From: Streptomyces broussonetiae
GTDB lineage: Bacteria > Actinomycetota > Actinomycetes > Streptomycetales > Streptomycetaceae
Reading direction: 5' to 3'
Assembly (NCBI RefSeq): GCF_009796285.1
Contig: NZ_CP047020.1
Location: forward strand, 4,402,001-4,466,000
Length of the DNA: 64,000 nt
Shown one piece after another: positions 8,709 through 17,886 of the stretch. The position numbers were made by a program, and so were the translations under genes. Every line of letters begins with the position of its first letter. The first letter of the stretch is position 1. Below the pieces are notes generated by a model, which was not told the DNA's origin, searched no databases, and was given only the letters and a program-made list of their open reading frames with translations.

Positions 8709-10310
8709 TCACCCGGCCCGCAACACCCCTTTCACCACCTTCCCGCCGGCATTGCGCGGCAGCTCCCGCACGAACTCCACCGTCCTCGGCACCTTGTAGT
8801 TCGCCATCTCGCGGCGGGACCAGGCGATCAGGTCGTCCTCCGTCAGTACCGAACCCGGTCTGCGGACCACGAAGGCCCTGCCGACCTCGCCCAGGCGGGG
8901 GTCCGGGACGCCGATCACGGCCACTTCGCGGACGTCCGGGTGGAGGCCCAGCAGCTGCTCTATCTCCGCCGGGTAGGCGTTGAAGCCGCCGACGATGAAC
9001 ATGTCCTTGATGCGGTCCGTGATGCGCAGGTTGCCCGCCTCGTCCAGGACGCCCACGTCGCCCGTGCGCAGCCAGCCGTCCGCCGAGACCGCCTCGGAGG
9101 TGGCCCTGGGGTCGTCGTAGTAGCCGCGCATGACGTGGAAGCCGCGGACCAGTACCTCGCCCGGCACACCCGGCGGCAACAAGGTGCCCGTCGCATCCTG
9201 CACCCTCACCTCCGTCCCCGGGATCGCCCGGCCGGAGGTGGACGCGATGACCGACGGGGCATCCGCGCGCCGGCACATCGTGACGACCCCGCTCGCCTCC
9301 GACAGGCCGTACGCCGTGAGGACCGTCTCCACGCCCAGTTCCCCGCGCAGGCGTTCCACCAGGCGCAGCGGCACGACCGCCGCCCCCGTCACCACCAGGC
9401 GCAGCGCCGACAGGTCGTGACTGTCGCGGGCCGGGTGGTCCAGGAGCTGCTGGTGCAGGGTCGGCGGACCCGGCAGCACCGACACCCGCTCCGCCGCGAT
9501 GTTCGCGAGCGCCGTCTCCACGTTGAACACCGGCTGCGGGATCATCGCCGCGCCGCGCATCAGGCAGGCGATCACCCCGGCCTTGTAGCCGAAGGTGTGG
9601 AAGAAGGGGTTGACGATCAAGTAGCGGTCCGTCGGCCGCAGGCCTGCCAGGTCCGACCAGATCTCGTACGCCCGCAGCGTCTGCTCGTGCGTGATCATCG
9701 CGCCCTTGGGGCGGCCGGTCGTCCCCGACGTGTAGATGATGTCCGACACGTCCGTTCCGGCCAACTGGTCCGACCGAGCGCGGACTTCGGTGGCGCACAC
9801 CGCCTCCCCCGCCGCCAGGAAGTCCTTCCAGGCGCGGAAGTCCGACGGCGCGTCGTCCGACAGGACCACCACCTCCGCCAGCCCCGGCAGGCCGGGCAGC
9901 GGGCCCCGGGCGCCGTCCGCCGGTGCGCCCTCGCCCGCCGCCCTGCGCAGGGAGGCCACGTACGACGTGCCCAGGAACGTGCCCGTCACGAACAGCAGCC
10001 GCGCCCCGCTGCGGCGCAGGACGTCCGCCGCCTCCGTGCCCTTGAAGCGGGTGTTGAGCGGCACCAGGACCGCACCCGCCGTCACCGCGCCCAGGGCCGA
10101 GACGATCCAGTCCAGGGAGTTGGGGGCCCAGACCGCCACCCGGTCACCGGCCCGCACCCCGCTCGCCAGGCAGGCCGCCGCCGCCCGCTCGATGCGGGCG
10201 CCCAGTTCGGCGTACGTGATCCTGGTGCGCCCCTCGACCACGGCCTCCGCGTCCGCGTACCTCTCGGCCGACCACCGCACCAGCTCCGGGATGGTGTTCC
10301 ACTCGCCCAC
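8709..10310 (-). CDS. FadD3-like acyl-CoA ligase (class I adenylate-forming)
   Basis: A 533-residue AMP-forming acyl-CoA synthetase. It has the P-loop-like YTSGTTGRPKG at about 193-203, YGLSEASG, the GWLRTGDVG loop and a C-terminal Lys in NAGGKVVK. Segments such as NPFFHTFGYKAGVIACLMRG, SVLPGPPTLHQQLLDHPAR and ITDRIKDMFIVGGFNAYPAEIEQ closely resemble mycobacterial FadD3, which activates the steroid ring-C/D propionate HIP. An alicyclic carboxylate substrate is therefore likely but not proved. GTG 10310 is preferred because GGGGAGGGG precedes it; the frame is open to 10349. It is divergent from a lipid-transfer operon with two operators between them. Confidence 0.87.
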   Translation of the reverse strand: MGEWNTIPELVRWSAERYADAEAVVEGRTRITYAELGARIERAAAACLASGVRAGDRVAVWAPNSLDWIVSALGAVTAGAVLVPLNTRFKGTEAADVLRRSGARLLFVTGTFLGTSYVASLRRAAGEGAPADGARGPLPGLPGLAEVVVLSDDAPSDFRAWKDFLAAGEAVCATEVRARSDQLAGTDVSDIIYTSGTTGRPKGAMITHEQTLRAYEIWSDLAGLRPTDRYLIVNPFFHTFGYKAGVIACLMRGAAMIPQPVFNVETALANIAAERVSVLPGPPTLHQQLLDHPARDSHDLSALRLVVTGAAVVPLRLVERLRGELGVETVLTAYGLSEASGVVTMCRRADAPSVIASTSGRAIPGTEVRVQDATGTLLPPGVPGEVLVRGFHVMRGYYDDPRATSEAVSADGWLRTGDVGVLDEAGNLRITDRIKDMFIVGGFNAYPAEIEQLLGLHPDVREVAVIGVPDPRLGEVGRAFVVRRPGSVLTEDDLIAWSRREMANYKVPRTVEFVRELPRNAGGKVVKGVLRAG

Positions 10311-10353
10311 GACGCCCCTCCCCGAACTCTCCGAACTCCTCGAACACACACAG

Positions 10354-10395
10354 CTGACTGACCGTCAGATTAGCTGTAATCTGACGCACTGTCAG
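10354..10395. promoter_or_regulatory. Paired palindromic operators (sites C1, C2) in a divergent promoter
   Basis: C1 is CTGACTGACCGTCAG (10354-10368) and C2 is CTGACGCACTGTCAG (10381-10395); each has one core mismatch. The centres are 27 bp apart, the same spacing as pairs A and I. C1 is 44 bp from the leftward ligase start and C2 is 21 bp from the rightward start at 10416, so each site may serve one promoter. Confidence 0.7.
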
Positions 10396-10415
10396 GATGA
10401 CAAGAGGGGGTCGCC

Positions 10416-11570
10416 ATGGCAGTTGCCGGGCTGAAGGACGCCACCGCCATCGTCGGGATCGGGCAGAGCGCGTTCGCCAAGCACCTTCCGCAGGACGAGA
10501 AGACGCTCGCCTGCCGGGCCGTGCTCGCCGCGCTCGAGGACGCGGGGATCGCGCCCGGCGAGGTCGACGCCCTCGCCTCGTACACCATGGAGGAGACCGA
10601 CGAGGTCGAGCTGGCCAAGGCCGTCGGGTTCGGGGATCTGACCTTCTTCAGCAAGGTGGGGTACGGCGGGGGCGGCTCCTGTGCCACCGTCGGCCACCTC
10701 GCCGCCGCCATCGCCTGCGGACAGGCCTCCGTCGGCGTCGCCTGGCGGTCCCGGAAACGGGGCAGCGGGCCCCGGCCCTGGACCAACACCACCGTCCAGC
10801 TGCCCACACCCGCCCAGTGGACCCGGCCCTTCGGACTGCTGCGGCCCGCCGACGAGATCGCCATGCTCACCCGGCGGTACATGCACGAGTACGGCGCCAC
10901 CCGGGATCACCTGTTCAACGTCGCCCTCGCCTGCCGCAACCGGGCCAACCAGAACCCGGCCGCCGTCATGTACGAACGGCCGCTGACCCGCGAGATGTAC
11001 ATGACCTCCCGGTGGATCAGCGAGCCGCTCTGCCTCTTCGACAACTGCCTGGAGACGGACGGCGCCCTCGCCTGCGTGATCGTCGGCAGGGAGCGCGCCC
11101 GGGACTGCCGGCACGCCCCCGTCTATGTGCACTCCGCCGCCCAGGGGCTGCCCGCGCAACACCACGGCATGGTCAACTACTGGAACGACGACCCGCTCAC
11201 CGGGCCCGCCTGGACCGCCGCCCGGCATCTGTGGAAGCACGCCGACTTCACGCCCGACGACGTGGACGTGGCGCAGGTCTACGACGCCTTCACCGCCCTC
11301 GTGCCGCTCTCGCTGGAGGGGTACGGCTTCTGCGGGCGGGGCGAGGGGGGCGCGTTCACCGAGGGCGGTGCCCTGGAGATCGGCGGGCGGCTGCCGCTCA
11401 ACACCTCCGGCGGCGGGCTCTCCGAGGCCTACGTACACGGCTTCAACCTCGTCAACGAAGGAGTGAAGCAGCTGCGCGGCAGCAGTACCGCCCAGGTCCC
11501 CGGCGCCGCCACCTGCCTGGTCACCGCCGGCGAAGGGGTTCCCACCTCCGCCCTGCTCTTGAGGAACTGA
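10416..11570 (+). CDS. Thiolase-fold lipid-transfer protein (Ltp-type, aldolase candidate)
   Basis: A 384-residue thiolase-superfamily protein of the nonspecific lipid-transfer group. It shows TAIVGIGQSAFAK at the start, VAQVYDAFTALV, GYGFCGRGEGGAFTEGG and LPLNTSGGGLSEAYVHGFN. The tyrosine in GGGLSEAY replaces the NHPGM-like ending of true SCP-x thiolases; Ltp2-type aldolases use tyrosines rather than cysteine to cleave beta-hydroxy-CoA side chains. It is followed after 15 bp by a DUF35 protein, the usual partner of Ltp2. Retro-aldol cleavage is thus inferred. It starts an operon with DUF35 and crotonase genes, 21 bp after operator C2. Confidence 0.85.
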   Translation: MAVAGLKDATAIVGIGQSAFAKHLPQDEKTLACRAVLAALEDAGIAPGEVDALASYTMEETDEVELAKAVGFGDLTFFSKVGYGGGGSCATVGHLAAAIACGQASVGVAWRSRKRGSGPRPWTNTTVQLPTPAQWTRPFGLLRPADEIAMLTRRYMHEYGATRDHLFNVALACRNRANQNPAAVMYERPLTREMYMTSRWISEPLCLFDNCLETDGALACVIVGRERARDCRHAPVYVHSAAQGLPAQHHGMVNYWNDDPLTGPAWTAARHLWKHADFTPDDVDVAQVYDAFTALVPLSLEGYGFCGRGEGGAFTEGGALEIGGRLPLNTSGGGLSEAYVHGFNLVNEGVKQLRGSSTAQVPGAATCLVTAGEGVPTSALLLRN

Positions 11571-11585
11571 GGAGTTGAGCCCAGC

Positions 11586-11993
11586 ATGCTGACCCCTGTC
11601 ACGGACGGCGACGGCGCCCCCTTCTGGGAGTACGCGGCCCAGGGCGAACTGCGCGTCCAGGCCTGCGCCGACTGCGGCGAACCCCGCTTCCCGCCCCGCC
11701 CCTGCTGCGCGCACTGCCAGTCGTTCGCGAGCCGGTGGCGGGCGGTGTCGGGGCGGGGACGGATCTGGTCGTACGTCGTTCCGCATCCGCCGCTCCTTCC
11801 CGACTACGCGCAGCAGGCGCCGTACAACGTCGTCGTCGTGGAGCTGGAGGACGCCCCGCGGATCCGGCTCGTGGGCAATGTGGTCGACCACGCCGGTGCG
11901 GCCCTCAACTCCCTCGACACGCAACGGATCCGGATCGGCGCCCGGGTGCACGTCGTCTTCGCGGACGGGCTGCCGCAGTGGGTGCTCGCGTGA
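11586..11993 (+). CDS. Zn-ribbon/OB-fold protein (DUF35/ChsH2-like)
   Basis: A 135-residue DUF35 protein. The N-terminal zinc ribbon is visible as CADCGE...CCAHC (about residues 27-46), followed by the OB-fold domain with GRGRIWSYVV and the PYNVVVVELEDAPRI strand. DUF35 proteins bind acyl-CoA and form complexes with thiolase-fold Ltp proteins, completing their active site. This gene follows such an Ltp gene by 15 bp and overlaps the crotonase start by 4 bp (GTGA), implying one transcript. A second DUF35 protein is encoded at 24942. Confidence 0.88.
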   Translation: MLTPVTDGDGAPFWEYAAQGELRVQACADCGEPRFPPRPCCAHCQSFASRWRAVSGRGRIWSYVVPHPPLLPDYAQQAPYNVVVVELEDAPRIRLVGNVVDHAGAALNSLDTQRIRIGARVHVVFADGLPQWVLA

Positions 11994-12763
11994 GCACCGT
12001 CCGGGTCGGGACCGACAAGGACAGCGGGGTGGCCGTCGTCACGCTGGACCGGCCCGAGCGGCTCAACGCGATCGACCTGGAGATGGTGGGTGAACTCCGG
12101 GCCGTCTGGCGGGAGTTGCGTATTGACGATGCCGTGCGGGCCGTCGTCCTCACCGGTGCGGGGGAGCGGGCGTTCTGTACCGGGATCGACCGGGACGTCG
12201 TCGTGCCGCAGCCGTCGTCGCCGTACATGCAGGACGATCCGCTGCTCGCGATCGGGCCGAAGGCGAACGACCTGTGGAAGCCGGTGGTGGCCGCCGTGCG
12301 CGGGATGGCCTGCGGAGGCGCCTTCTACCTGCTCGGGGAGAGCGACTTCGTCGTCGCCGACCCCAGCGCCGTCTTCTTCGACCCGCACACCTCCTACGGC
12401 ATGGTCAGCGCCTACGAGTCCATGCTGATGGCCGCGCGGATGCCGTACGGGGAGGTGGCGCGGATGATGCTCATGGGCACCGCCGAGCGGATCTGTGCCC
12501 GGCGGGCCCTGGAGACCGGGCTGGTCGGCGAAGTCACCGAGGAGGGCGGGGCGTTGGCCGCCGCCGTACGGTGTGCGACCGTGATCGCCGGGTATCCGGC
12601 GCAGGGCGTGCAGGGGACCGTGCGGGCCCTGTGGGCCGCGCGGGAGGCGGCGCTGGCCCAGGCGTTCGCCCAGGCCCCGCACCTCATCGCCCTCGGCAAC
12701 CTGCCCCCCGCACGGCAGGCGGAACTGTTCGCCGGGCGGCGCGGGGAGTTCCGGGTGCGCTGA
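11990..12763 (+). CDS. Enoyl-CoA hydratase/isomerase family protein (crotonase)
   Basis: A 257-residue crotonase-fold protein. It has VAVVTLDRPERLNAID and the oxyanion-hole segments GERAFCTGIDRD and VRGMACGGAFYLLGESDFVVAD. The first catalytic glutamate of true enoyl-CoA hydratases (in the G-ELALA helix) is not conserved: the stretch reads GGAFYLLGESD. The later site reads FDPHTSYGMVSAYE. It may therefore isomerise, hydrate a non-standard substrate, or cleave a C-C bond. Start GTG 11990 overlaps the DUF35 stop as GTGA. It is the last gene of the operon and converges with the hypothetical gene at 12773. Confidence 0.88.
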   Translation: MSTVRVGTDKDSGVAVVTLDRPERLNAIDLEMVGELRAVWRELRIDDAVRAVVLTGAGERAFCTGIDRDVVVPQPSSPYMQDDPLLAIGPKANDLWKPVVAAVRGMACGGAFYLLGESDFVVADPSAVFFDPHTSYGMVSAYESMLMAARMPYGEVARMMLMGTAERICARRALETGLVGEVTEEGGALAAAVRCATVIAGYPAQGVQGTVRALWAAREAALAQAFAQAPHLIALGNLPPARQAELFAGRRGEFRVR

Positions 12764-12772
12764 GCCCGCCGG

Positions 12773-13162
12773 TCACTGCGGGGGCGCGTCCGGGCCGACC
12801 CGGCAGTGGTCGGCCAGGTCCCCGTTGCCCGAGCCGGTCTCCACCCTGAGCCTCGCCCTGCCCTTCGCCGGCACGGCGACATCGGCGAAACCGTGGTCGA
12901 CCTCGGCATCGGTGCGGTCCCGGAAGGAGACGTCGACGCTGAAACTGCCCTTGCGGGTGTTCGGGTTGGCGACCTCGACCGTCGCGTACGGCTTCGTCTT
13001 CGTCGCGCAGCCGATGAGCTTCGTCGTGGCGTCTCGCAGGACGGTACCGGCGCCGCTGCGCACCGCGTGGCGGCCGTCGTCCGCCGGGGGTAGCGTCAGC
13101 CCTGGGACGGCCGCCGTCTGGAGCCCCTTTCCGTGACAACCGGTACGACGGCCGTCACGCAC
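12773..13162 (-). CDS. Small hypothetical protein downstream of afsK
   Basis: An open frame of 129 residues whose C-terminal two thirds (TKLIGCATKTKPYATVEVAN onward) have normal Streptomyces codon bias and a beta-rich look (SFSVDVSFRDRTD, FADVAVPAKGRARLRVE). Cysteines occur near the start, at GCATKTK and near the end (DHCRVGP). No signal peptide is visible from GTG 13162, although the fold looks like an exported domain. The N-terminus is thus doubtful and may be degraded. It starts 8 bp after the afsK stop, with GGAGGGG near it, so it is probably co-transcribed. No function is recognised. Confidence 0.55.
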   Translation of the reverse strand: MRDGRRTGCHGKGLQTAAVPGLTLPPADDGRHAVRSGAGTVLRDATTKLIGCATKTKPYATVEVANPNTRKGSFSVDVSFRDRTDAEVDHGFADVAVPAKGRARLRVETGSGNGDLADHCRVGPDAPPQ

Positions 13163-13169
13163 CCCTCCG

Positions 13170-15509
13170 TCAAGCCGTCCGCGCCGTGCCCGTGCCCTTC
13201 TCCGCGTCCAGCGCGTACACGCAGCGGTCCTTGCTGCACGCGTACACCACACCGTCCTCGACCACCGGGGAACCGGTGATCTCGCCGCCCGTCGCCAGCT
13301 TCCAGCGCAGCCGGCCGTCGTCGGCCTTGAGGGTGTAGAGCAGGTGGTCGGTGGAGCCGAAGTGGATGCGGCCCTCGGCCACCACGGGCGCACCCACGAC
13401 GTCACCGCCCGCCTGGAAGCGCCACTTGGGCGTGCCCGTGACCGCGTCCAGGGTGTACAGGGCCTTGCCGCTCCCGACGTGGACATGGCCGGCGGCGACC
13501 AGGACCGGCTCGATCGAGGAACGGGCCTCCGTCGCGATGCGCCAGCGGTCACGGCCGTCGGTGGCGTCGAGGGCGTAGACGGTGCCCAGGTAGTCCGCCA
13601 GGTAGACACCGCCGCCCGTGACCGCCGGGCCGGGCGCGAAGGTCGGCGGGCCGAGGAAGACCGCGGGTGACTCGAAGTGCCAGCGGACCATCCCGCTCGC
13701 CGCCTCGACGGCGAGGACGCGGGTGCCGGCACAGACGTAGACGTAGCCGTCGGACGCCGGGGCGAGCCGGACGGGCACACCGCCGCAGGAGGCCGCGTCA
13801 CCGACCGGGTACGACCAGCGCTCCTCGCCGGTGCGGGCCTCCAGGGCGCGCAGCCGGGCGTCCTGCCAGACGTACACCGTGCCGTCGTGGACGAGCGGTC
13901 CGGCCTCGGGGGACTCGAAGTCGCTCTGGCAGCCGCCGATCTCCCACAGCTTCTGCCCGCTGGCAGCCTCCCAGGCCTGGACACCGCCGCCGCGGGTGCC
14001 GGTGACGACCGTGCCGCGGTCGGCCTTGAGCGAGTACACCCAGGCGTCCGTCGACAGCCGCCACAGGTCGGTGCCCTCGCGGGCGTCCAGGGCGAACAGG
14101 GTGGGGCCGTCGGAGGCATGGACACGGCCGTCCGCGACCGCCATGGACCAGGCGACGTCACGCGTCTTGAAACGCCGGCGGCCGGTGCCCACGTCCAGGG
14201 CGTGCACCTCGAAGGAGGTGACGTAGACCAGGTCGCCGCAGACCGCCGGGGTGCCCCAGACGTCGTTGGACATCCGGAACCGCCAGGGGCGCCAGCCGCT
14301 CGCCGTCTCCGGGGGCACCGCCGGCACCGGGGGTACGGCGGGGTCGGCGCCGGCCGGGCCGGGGCGCGGGCGGGACCAGGTGGCGACCAGGCCGGCCTCC
14401 GGCGGGGGCGCCTTGACGGCGGCGGCGCGGGCGTCGGCGACGCGCGGTCCGGGGCCGATGGGCACCTGGGCGCCGGCCAGCCGGACCGGGCCGGCGTCGG
14501 GGGCATGGGCGGGGACGGGCGGTGCGGGCGGGTCGTACGAGGGCGGCGGGGGCATGGCCGGGCGGCCCCCGCTGTGCGGGCCGCCGGCGGTGACGGGGGC
14601 GGGCTTGACGGCAGGGCGCCCGCCGCGCCGGGACTCGATGAGGGCGACGGCCTTCTCGGGCAGCCAGGCGGACGCGGTGCCGCTGTCGTCGGAGCCGGAG
14701 CCGAAGAGGTGCGGCGCCAGCTGGGCCTGGAGGTCGGCCGGGGAGGGGCGGCCCGCGGCCTCCATCTGCATGCAGACCTCGATGAGCGGACGCAGCTCGT
14801 CGGGCAGGCCGGTGAGGTCCGGACCCTCGCGCAGCAGCATGAAGACCGTCTCGACCGGATTGGCGCCGTGGAAGGGCGGATGGCCGGTGGCCGCGAAGAC
14901 CAGCATGGAACCGAGGGAGAAGACATCGCTGGCGCCGGTGACGCTGCGCGAGTCCTTGGCCTGCTCGGGGGACATGTAGGCGGGGGTGCCAACGGCGACG
15001 TTCGTCATGGTCAGACGGGTGTTCGAAACGCCGGAGGCGATACCGAAGTCGATCACCCGGGGGCCGTCCTCGACCACGAGCACGTTGGAGGGCTTCAGGT
15101 CGCGGTGGACCAGCCCGGCGCCGTGGATGGACTGCAGGGCTTCCGCCACTCCCGCCGCGAGCCAGCGCACGGCCTGGGCCGGGAGCGGCCCGCAGTCGTT
15201 CACTATCTCCTCGAGGGAGGGCGCGGGGACGTACGCGGTCGCGAGCCACGGCACGGCGGCGCGCGGGTCGGCGTCGACCACGGCCGCCGTGTAGAAGCCG
15301 GAGACCGCGCGGGCCGCCTCCACCTCGCGGGTGAAGCGGACCCGGAAGAGCTGGTCCTCGGCCAGCTCGGTGCGCACCGTCTTGATCGCCACGCGCCGGC
15401 CGGACGCCGAGCGCGCGAGATAGACCAGCCCCATGCCGCCGGCACCCAGCCGGCCCAGCACCTCGAACGGCCCGATCCGCCGCGGATCGTGCTGCGTCAG
15501 CTGATCCAC
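13170..15509 (-). CDS. afsK: AfsK, Ser/Thr protein kinase with PQQ-type beta-propeller
   Basis: A 779-residue Hanks-type kinase. The kinase domain (about 12-270) has the P-loop GAGGMG (22-27), Lys43 in [14 protein letters not shown] (135-142), DFG (154-156) and [12 protein letters not shown] Pro-rich linker follows, then a C-terminal eight-bladed PQQ-like propeller with repeats such as [15 protein letters not shown] and [15 protein letters not shown]. AfsK autophosphorylates at the membrane and phosphorylates AfsR; in S. coelicolor it also affects hyphal branching through DivIVA. GTG 15509 is chosen because GGGAGG lies about 10 nt upstream and the protein then begins [20 protein letters not shown]. 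Here it is separated from afsR-afsS by four catabolic genes. Confidence 0.92.
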   Translation of the reverse strand: MDQLTQHDPRRIGPFEVLGRLGAGGMGLVYLARSASGRRVAIKTVRTELAEDQLFRVRFTREVEAARAVSGFYTAAVVDADPRAAVPWLATAYVPAPSLEEIVNDCGPLPAQAVRWLAAGVAEALQSIHGAGLVHRDLKPSNVLVVEDGPRVIDFGIASGVSNTRLTMTNVAVGTPAYMSPEQAKDSRSVTGASDVFSLGSMLVFAATGHPPFHGANPVETVFMLLREGPDLTGLPDELRPLIEVCMQMEAAGRPSPADLQAQLAPHLFGSGSDDSGTASAWLPEKAVALIESRRGGRPAVKPAPVTAGGPHSGGRPAMPPPPSYDPPAPPVPAHAPDAGPVRLAGAQVPIGPGPRVADARAAAVKAPPPEAGLVATWSRPRPGPAGADPAVPPVPAVPPETASGWRPWRFRMSNDVWGTPAVCGDLVYVTSFEVHALDVGTGRRRFKTRDVAWSMAVADGRVHASDGPTLFALDAREGTDLWRLSTDAWVYSLKADRGTVVTGTRGGGVQAWEAASGQKLWEIGGCQSDFESPEAGPLVHDGTVYVWQDARLRALEARTGEERWSYPVGDAASCGGVPVRLAPASDGYVYVCAGTRVLAVEAASGMVRWHFESPAVFLGPPTFAPGPAVTGGGVYLADYLGTVYALDATDGRDRWRIATEARSSIEPVLVAAGHVHVGSGKALYTLDAVTGTPKWRFQAGGDVVGAPVVAEGRIHFGSTDHLLYTLKADDGRLRWKLATGGEITGSPVVEDGVVYACSKDRCVYALDAEKGTGTARTA

Positions 15510-15686
15510 TTGCCTGCCACCTCCCCGTACTGGCCGCGCCACCCCATATGTACGCGACCGACGTGCAGCGTCTCACCACCGCACCGCCGTGGCGGCACGC
15601 ACCCTGATTCTTCCTGGCCGGGCGGCAGGTTGCGAACCCGGTGATAATCAGGGTGTCTCGCCATCAATCTGACCAAAGCGGACAGT

Positions 15687-16481
15687 TCAGCGTCGCAGAA
15701 GTGCGAACGACGCCCCCTGATTGTCGGTGACGACGGCCACATGCCCGTACGACGTCTCGAAGGGCGGCGCCTGCACCCGGCCGCCGAGGCGCTGGACGGC
15801 CCCGAGGGCGTCGTCCAGGTCGGCGACCCGGAAGTGCGCGAGGAAGTGCGGGGGCATCTCGGCCGGGAAGACCTCGGTGACGGGAGCCCGGCCGAAGTCG
15901 GGCCGGGCTCCCGCACCGAACAGGGCGTCATGGAAGAGACCGCCGTAGAAGGCGTTGGCGGCGGCCGTGTCGCGCGTGTACAGCTGGGCCCAGACGAAGC
16001 TGCCGGGCTCGTGCCGCCGCCCGAAGCCGCGGTGGCTGCCCGGCTGCCACAGCCCGAACACCGCGCCCTCGGGGTCGGCAGCGAGGGCGGCCACCCCGAG
16101 GTCGCCCACCAGGAACGGGGCCATGACCAGCTGCCCGCCGGCCGCGGTGATCCGCCGGCCGAGGGCCACGGCGTCCGGGGTGGCGAAGGAGACCGTCCAG
16201 ACGGTGGGCATACGGCCGTCCAGCTTGGGGGCCAGCGAGGCGACCGGCTCCCCCGCCAGCCGGGCCCACACCGAGGAGCCGTACGCGTCCTCGAAGGTCC
16301 ACCCGAAAAGCTCACCGTAGAACCGCTTGCCCGCCTCGACGTCGGCGAGCTGGGCGTCCACCCAGCAGGGCACGCCCTCCCCGTATGCCTCTTCCGTCTC
16401 TCCCGCCTCTACCACTTCCCCCTCCAGCACCTCTTCCGCCTCTTCCGCCTCTTCGTTCCCGGATGCCCTGTTTTCGGCCAT
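15687..16481 (-). CDS. VOC (glyoxalase/bleomycin-resistance) family protein, two domains
   Basis: A 264-residue protein with an acidic N-terminal tail (runs of EEAEEAEE, residues 9-35) and two vicinal-oxygen-chelate domains. The first contains PCWVDAQLADVEAGKRFYG and the second FVWAQLYTRDTAAANAFYGG. This pattern is typical of actinobacterial CFP32-like proteins, whose ligands are mostly unknown. It lies between afsK and the divergent TetR gene. The upstream region 16482-16603 is shared with the TetR gene. Confidence 0.85.
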   Translation of the reverse strand: MAENRASGNEEAEEAEEVLEGEVVEAGETEEAYGEGVPCWVDAQLADVEAGKRFYGELFGWTFEDAYGSSVWARLAGEPVASLAPKLDGRMPTVWTVSFATPDAVALGRRITAAGGQLVMAPFLVGDLGVAALAADPEGAVFGLWQPGSHRGFGRRHEPGSFVWAQLYTRDTAAANAFYGGLFHDALFGAGARPDFGRAPVTEVFPAEMPPHFLAHFRVADLDDALGAVQRLGGRVQAPPFETSYGHVAVVTDNQGASFALLRR

Positions 16482-16603
16482 GTCGCCAAAGTAACCGGGC
16501 CGCGCGCACCCCGCAGACCTGGCACACCACCCTCAGAGCACCCGTGCACCCCATTTGCAGTCGGCCGAATCGCGCTCCGATCACCCCTCGGTAAGCTGAC
16601 GGC

Positions 16604-17251
16604 ATGACAGGACAAGTGCGTACCGTCGACGGCCGCGTGGCCGGCCGGCGTGGGCAGGCGACCCGGCAGAAGCTGCTCGACTGCCTCAGTGAGATGCTCA
16701 GCTCCTCCCCGTACCGGGATGTCAAGGTCATCGATGTCGCCCGGAAGGCGGGCACTTCGCCCGCGACCTTCTATCAGTACTTCCCCGACGTCGAAGGCGC
16801 CGTCCTGGAGATCGCCGAGCAAATGGCGACCGAGGGCGCCGGATTGACCGAACTGCTCGAAGGGCGGTCCTGGGCCGGGAAGACCGGATGGCAGACGGCA
16901 CAGGAACTCGTGGACGGGTTCCTGGAGTTCTGGCGCCGCAACGACGCCATCCTCAGAGTCGTCGACCTCGGCGCGGCCGAGGGGGACAAACGGTTCTACA
17001 AGATCCGGATGAAGATCCTGAACTCGGTGAACAACTCCCTCGCGGATTCCATCGCCGAGCTGCAGGCCAAGGGCAGAGTCGACAAGGACGTGAACCCGGC
17101 GGCGGTGGCCGGCTCACTGGTCGCGATGCTCGCGGCGGTGGCGGCCCACCAGAAGGGCTTCTCGTCCTGGGGCGTGAAGCAGGCCGAACTCAGGCCGAAC
17201 CTGGCGCTGCTGGTGCATCTGGGTGTGACCGGCAAGAAGCCGACCAGGTAA
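16604..17251 (+). CDS. TetR-family transcriptional regulator (candidate regulator of the operator regulon)
   Basis: A 215-residue TetR protein. The helix-turn-helix spans about residues 17-65 (LLDCLSEMLSSSPYRDVKVI, then GTSPATFYQYFPDVEGAVLE), followed by a helical ligand domain with conserved WRRNDAILRVVDLGAAEGD and RMKILNSVNNSLAD. TetR proteins bind 15-20 bp palindromes overlapping promoters and release on ligand binding. A weak half-conserved copy of the window's operator, CTGACG-GCA-TGACAG (10 of 12 core bases), overlaps this gene's start codon at 16596-16610. It is the only TetR gene in the window and lies between regulated operons, so it is the best local candidate, but this is inference. 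Confidence 0.9.
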   Translation: MTGQVRTVDGRVAGRRGQATRQKLLDCLSEMLSSSPYRDVKVIDVARKAGTSPATFYQYFPDVEGAVLEIAEQMATEGAGLTELLEGRSWAGKTGWQTAQELVDGFLEFWRRNDAILRVVDLGAAEGDKRFYKIRMKILNSVNNSLADSIAELQAKGRVDKDVNPAAVAGSLVAMLAAVAAHQKGFSSWGVKQAELRPNLALLVHLGVTGKKPTR

Positions 17252-17302
17252 CCCACGCCCCGGCGCGCACATTTCAAACGTCCTGACCCCAAGTCCTGTC
17301 TG

Positions 17303-17347
17303 GCAGGCGGTGGTTCACCCGCGGTGAGCGGTTGAACCACCGCCTGC
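17303..17347. terminator. Bidirectional hairpin between TetR and Lrp genes
   Basis: The arms 17303-17317 and 17333-17347 pair perfectly over 15 bp (GCAGGCGGTGGTTCA) around a 15-base loop. It lies between the convergent TetR (+) and Lrp/AsnC (-) stops. Confidence 0.7.
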
Positions 17348-17351
17348 GCCG

Positions 17352-17804
17352 CTATGCGGGCAGCGGCCGGTCCCGTACGACGTGCTTCATGACCAGCGTC
17401 GACGTCAGCCGCTGCACGCCCGGCAGGGCCGCGAGCCGGTCGTCGTACAGCCGCTGGAAGGCGGCCAGGTCGGCAGTGGCGATCCGCAGCAGGTAGTCGG
17501 GCTCGCCGAACAGCCGCTGGGCGTCGAGGACGTGCTCCAGCTCGCTGACCGCCCGCTCGAAGTCGGCGACCGTGTCCCGGTCCTCCTGCCGCATGGACAC
17601 GAAGACCAGCGCCTCGAAGTTCAGCCCGAGCGCGGTCGGGTCCACCACCGCCCGGTAGCCCTCGATGGCGCCGGAGCGCTCCAGCTCGCGCAGCCGCCGG
17701 TGACACGGCGAGACGCTGAGCCGCACCCGGGCGGCCAGCTCGGTCACGGTCAGCCGTCCATCCTGCTGCAGCTCGGCAAGGATTTTCCGGTCCATGTCGT
17801 CCAT
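17352..17804 (-). CDS. Lrp/AsnC-family transcriptional regulator
   Basis: A 150-residue feast/famine regulator. The N-terminal winged HTH reads MDRKILAELQQDGRLTVTEL with recognition helix SVSPCHRRLREL. The C-terminal RAM/ligand domain includes FGEPDYLLRIATADLAAFQR. Such proteins sense amino acids and often control a divergently encoded exporter, as here with the LysE-type gene at 17887. The shared 82-bp intergenic region holds the imperfect pair ACTTCGGGAACACTTTCGAG, a possible binding site. Confidence 0.92.
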   Translation of the reverse strand: MDDMDRKILAELQQDGRLTVTELAARVRLSVSPCHRRLRELERSGAIEGYRAVVDPTALGLNFEALVFVSMRQEDRDTVADFERAVSELEHVLDAQRLFGEPDYLLRIATADLAAFQRLYDDRLAALPGVQRLTSTLVMKHVVRDRPLPA

Positions 17805-17886
17805 GGGGTAGATCTTCCCTCAGAAGCCCGGATCATGGGCAAACTTCGGGAACACTTTCGAGCCATTCACGCCTAATGTCCCCAGC

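Noticed and set aside
12773-14992. A 739-codon minus-strand frame across afsK
   Set aside because: Only the 3' end (12773-13162) has its own start and lies outside afsK; the rest is an alternate frame of the kinase gene with Pro/Arg/Ser-rich composition.
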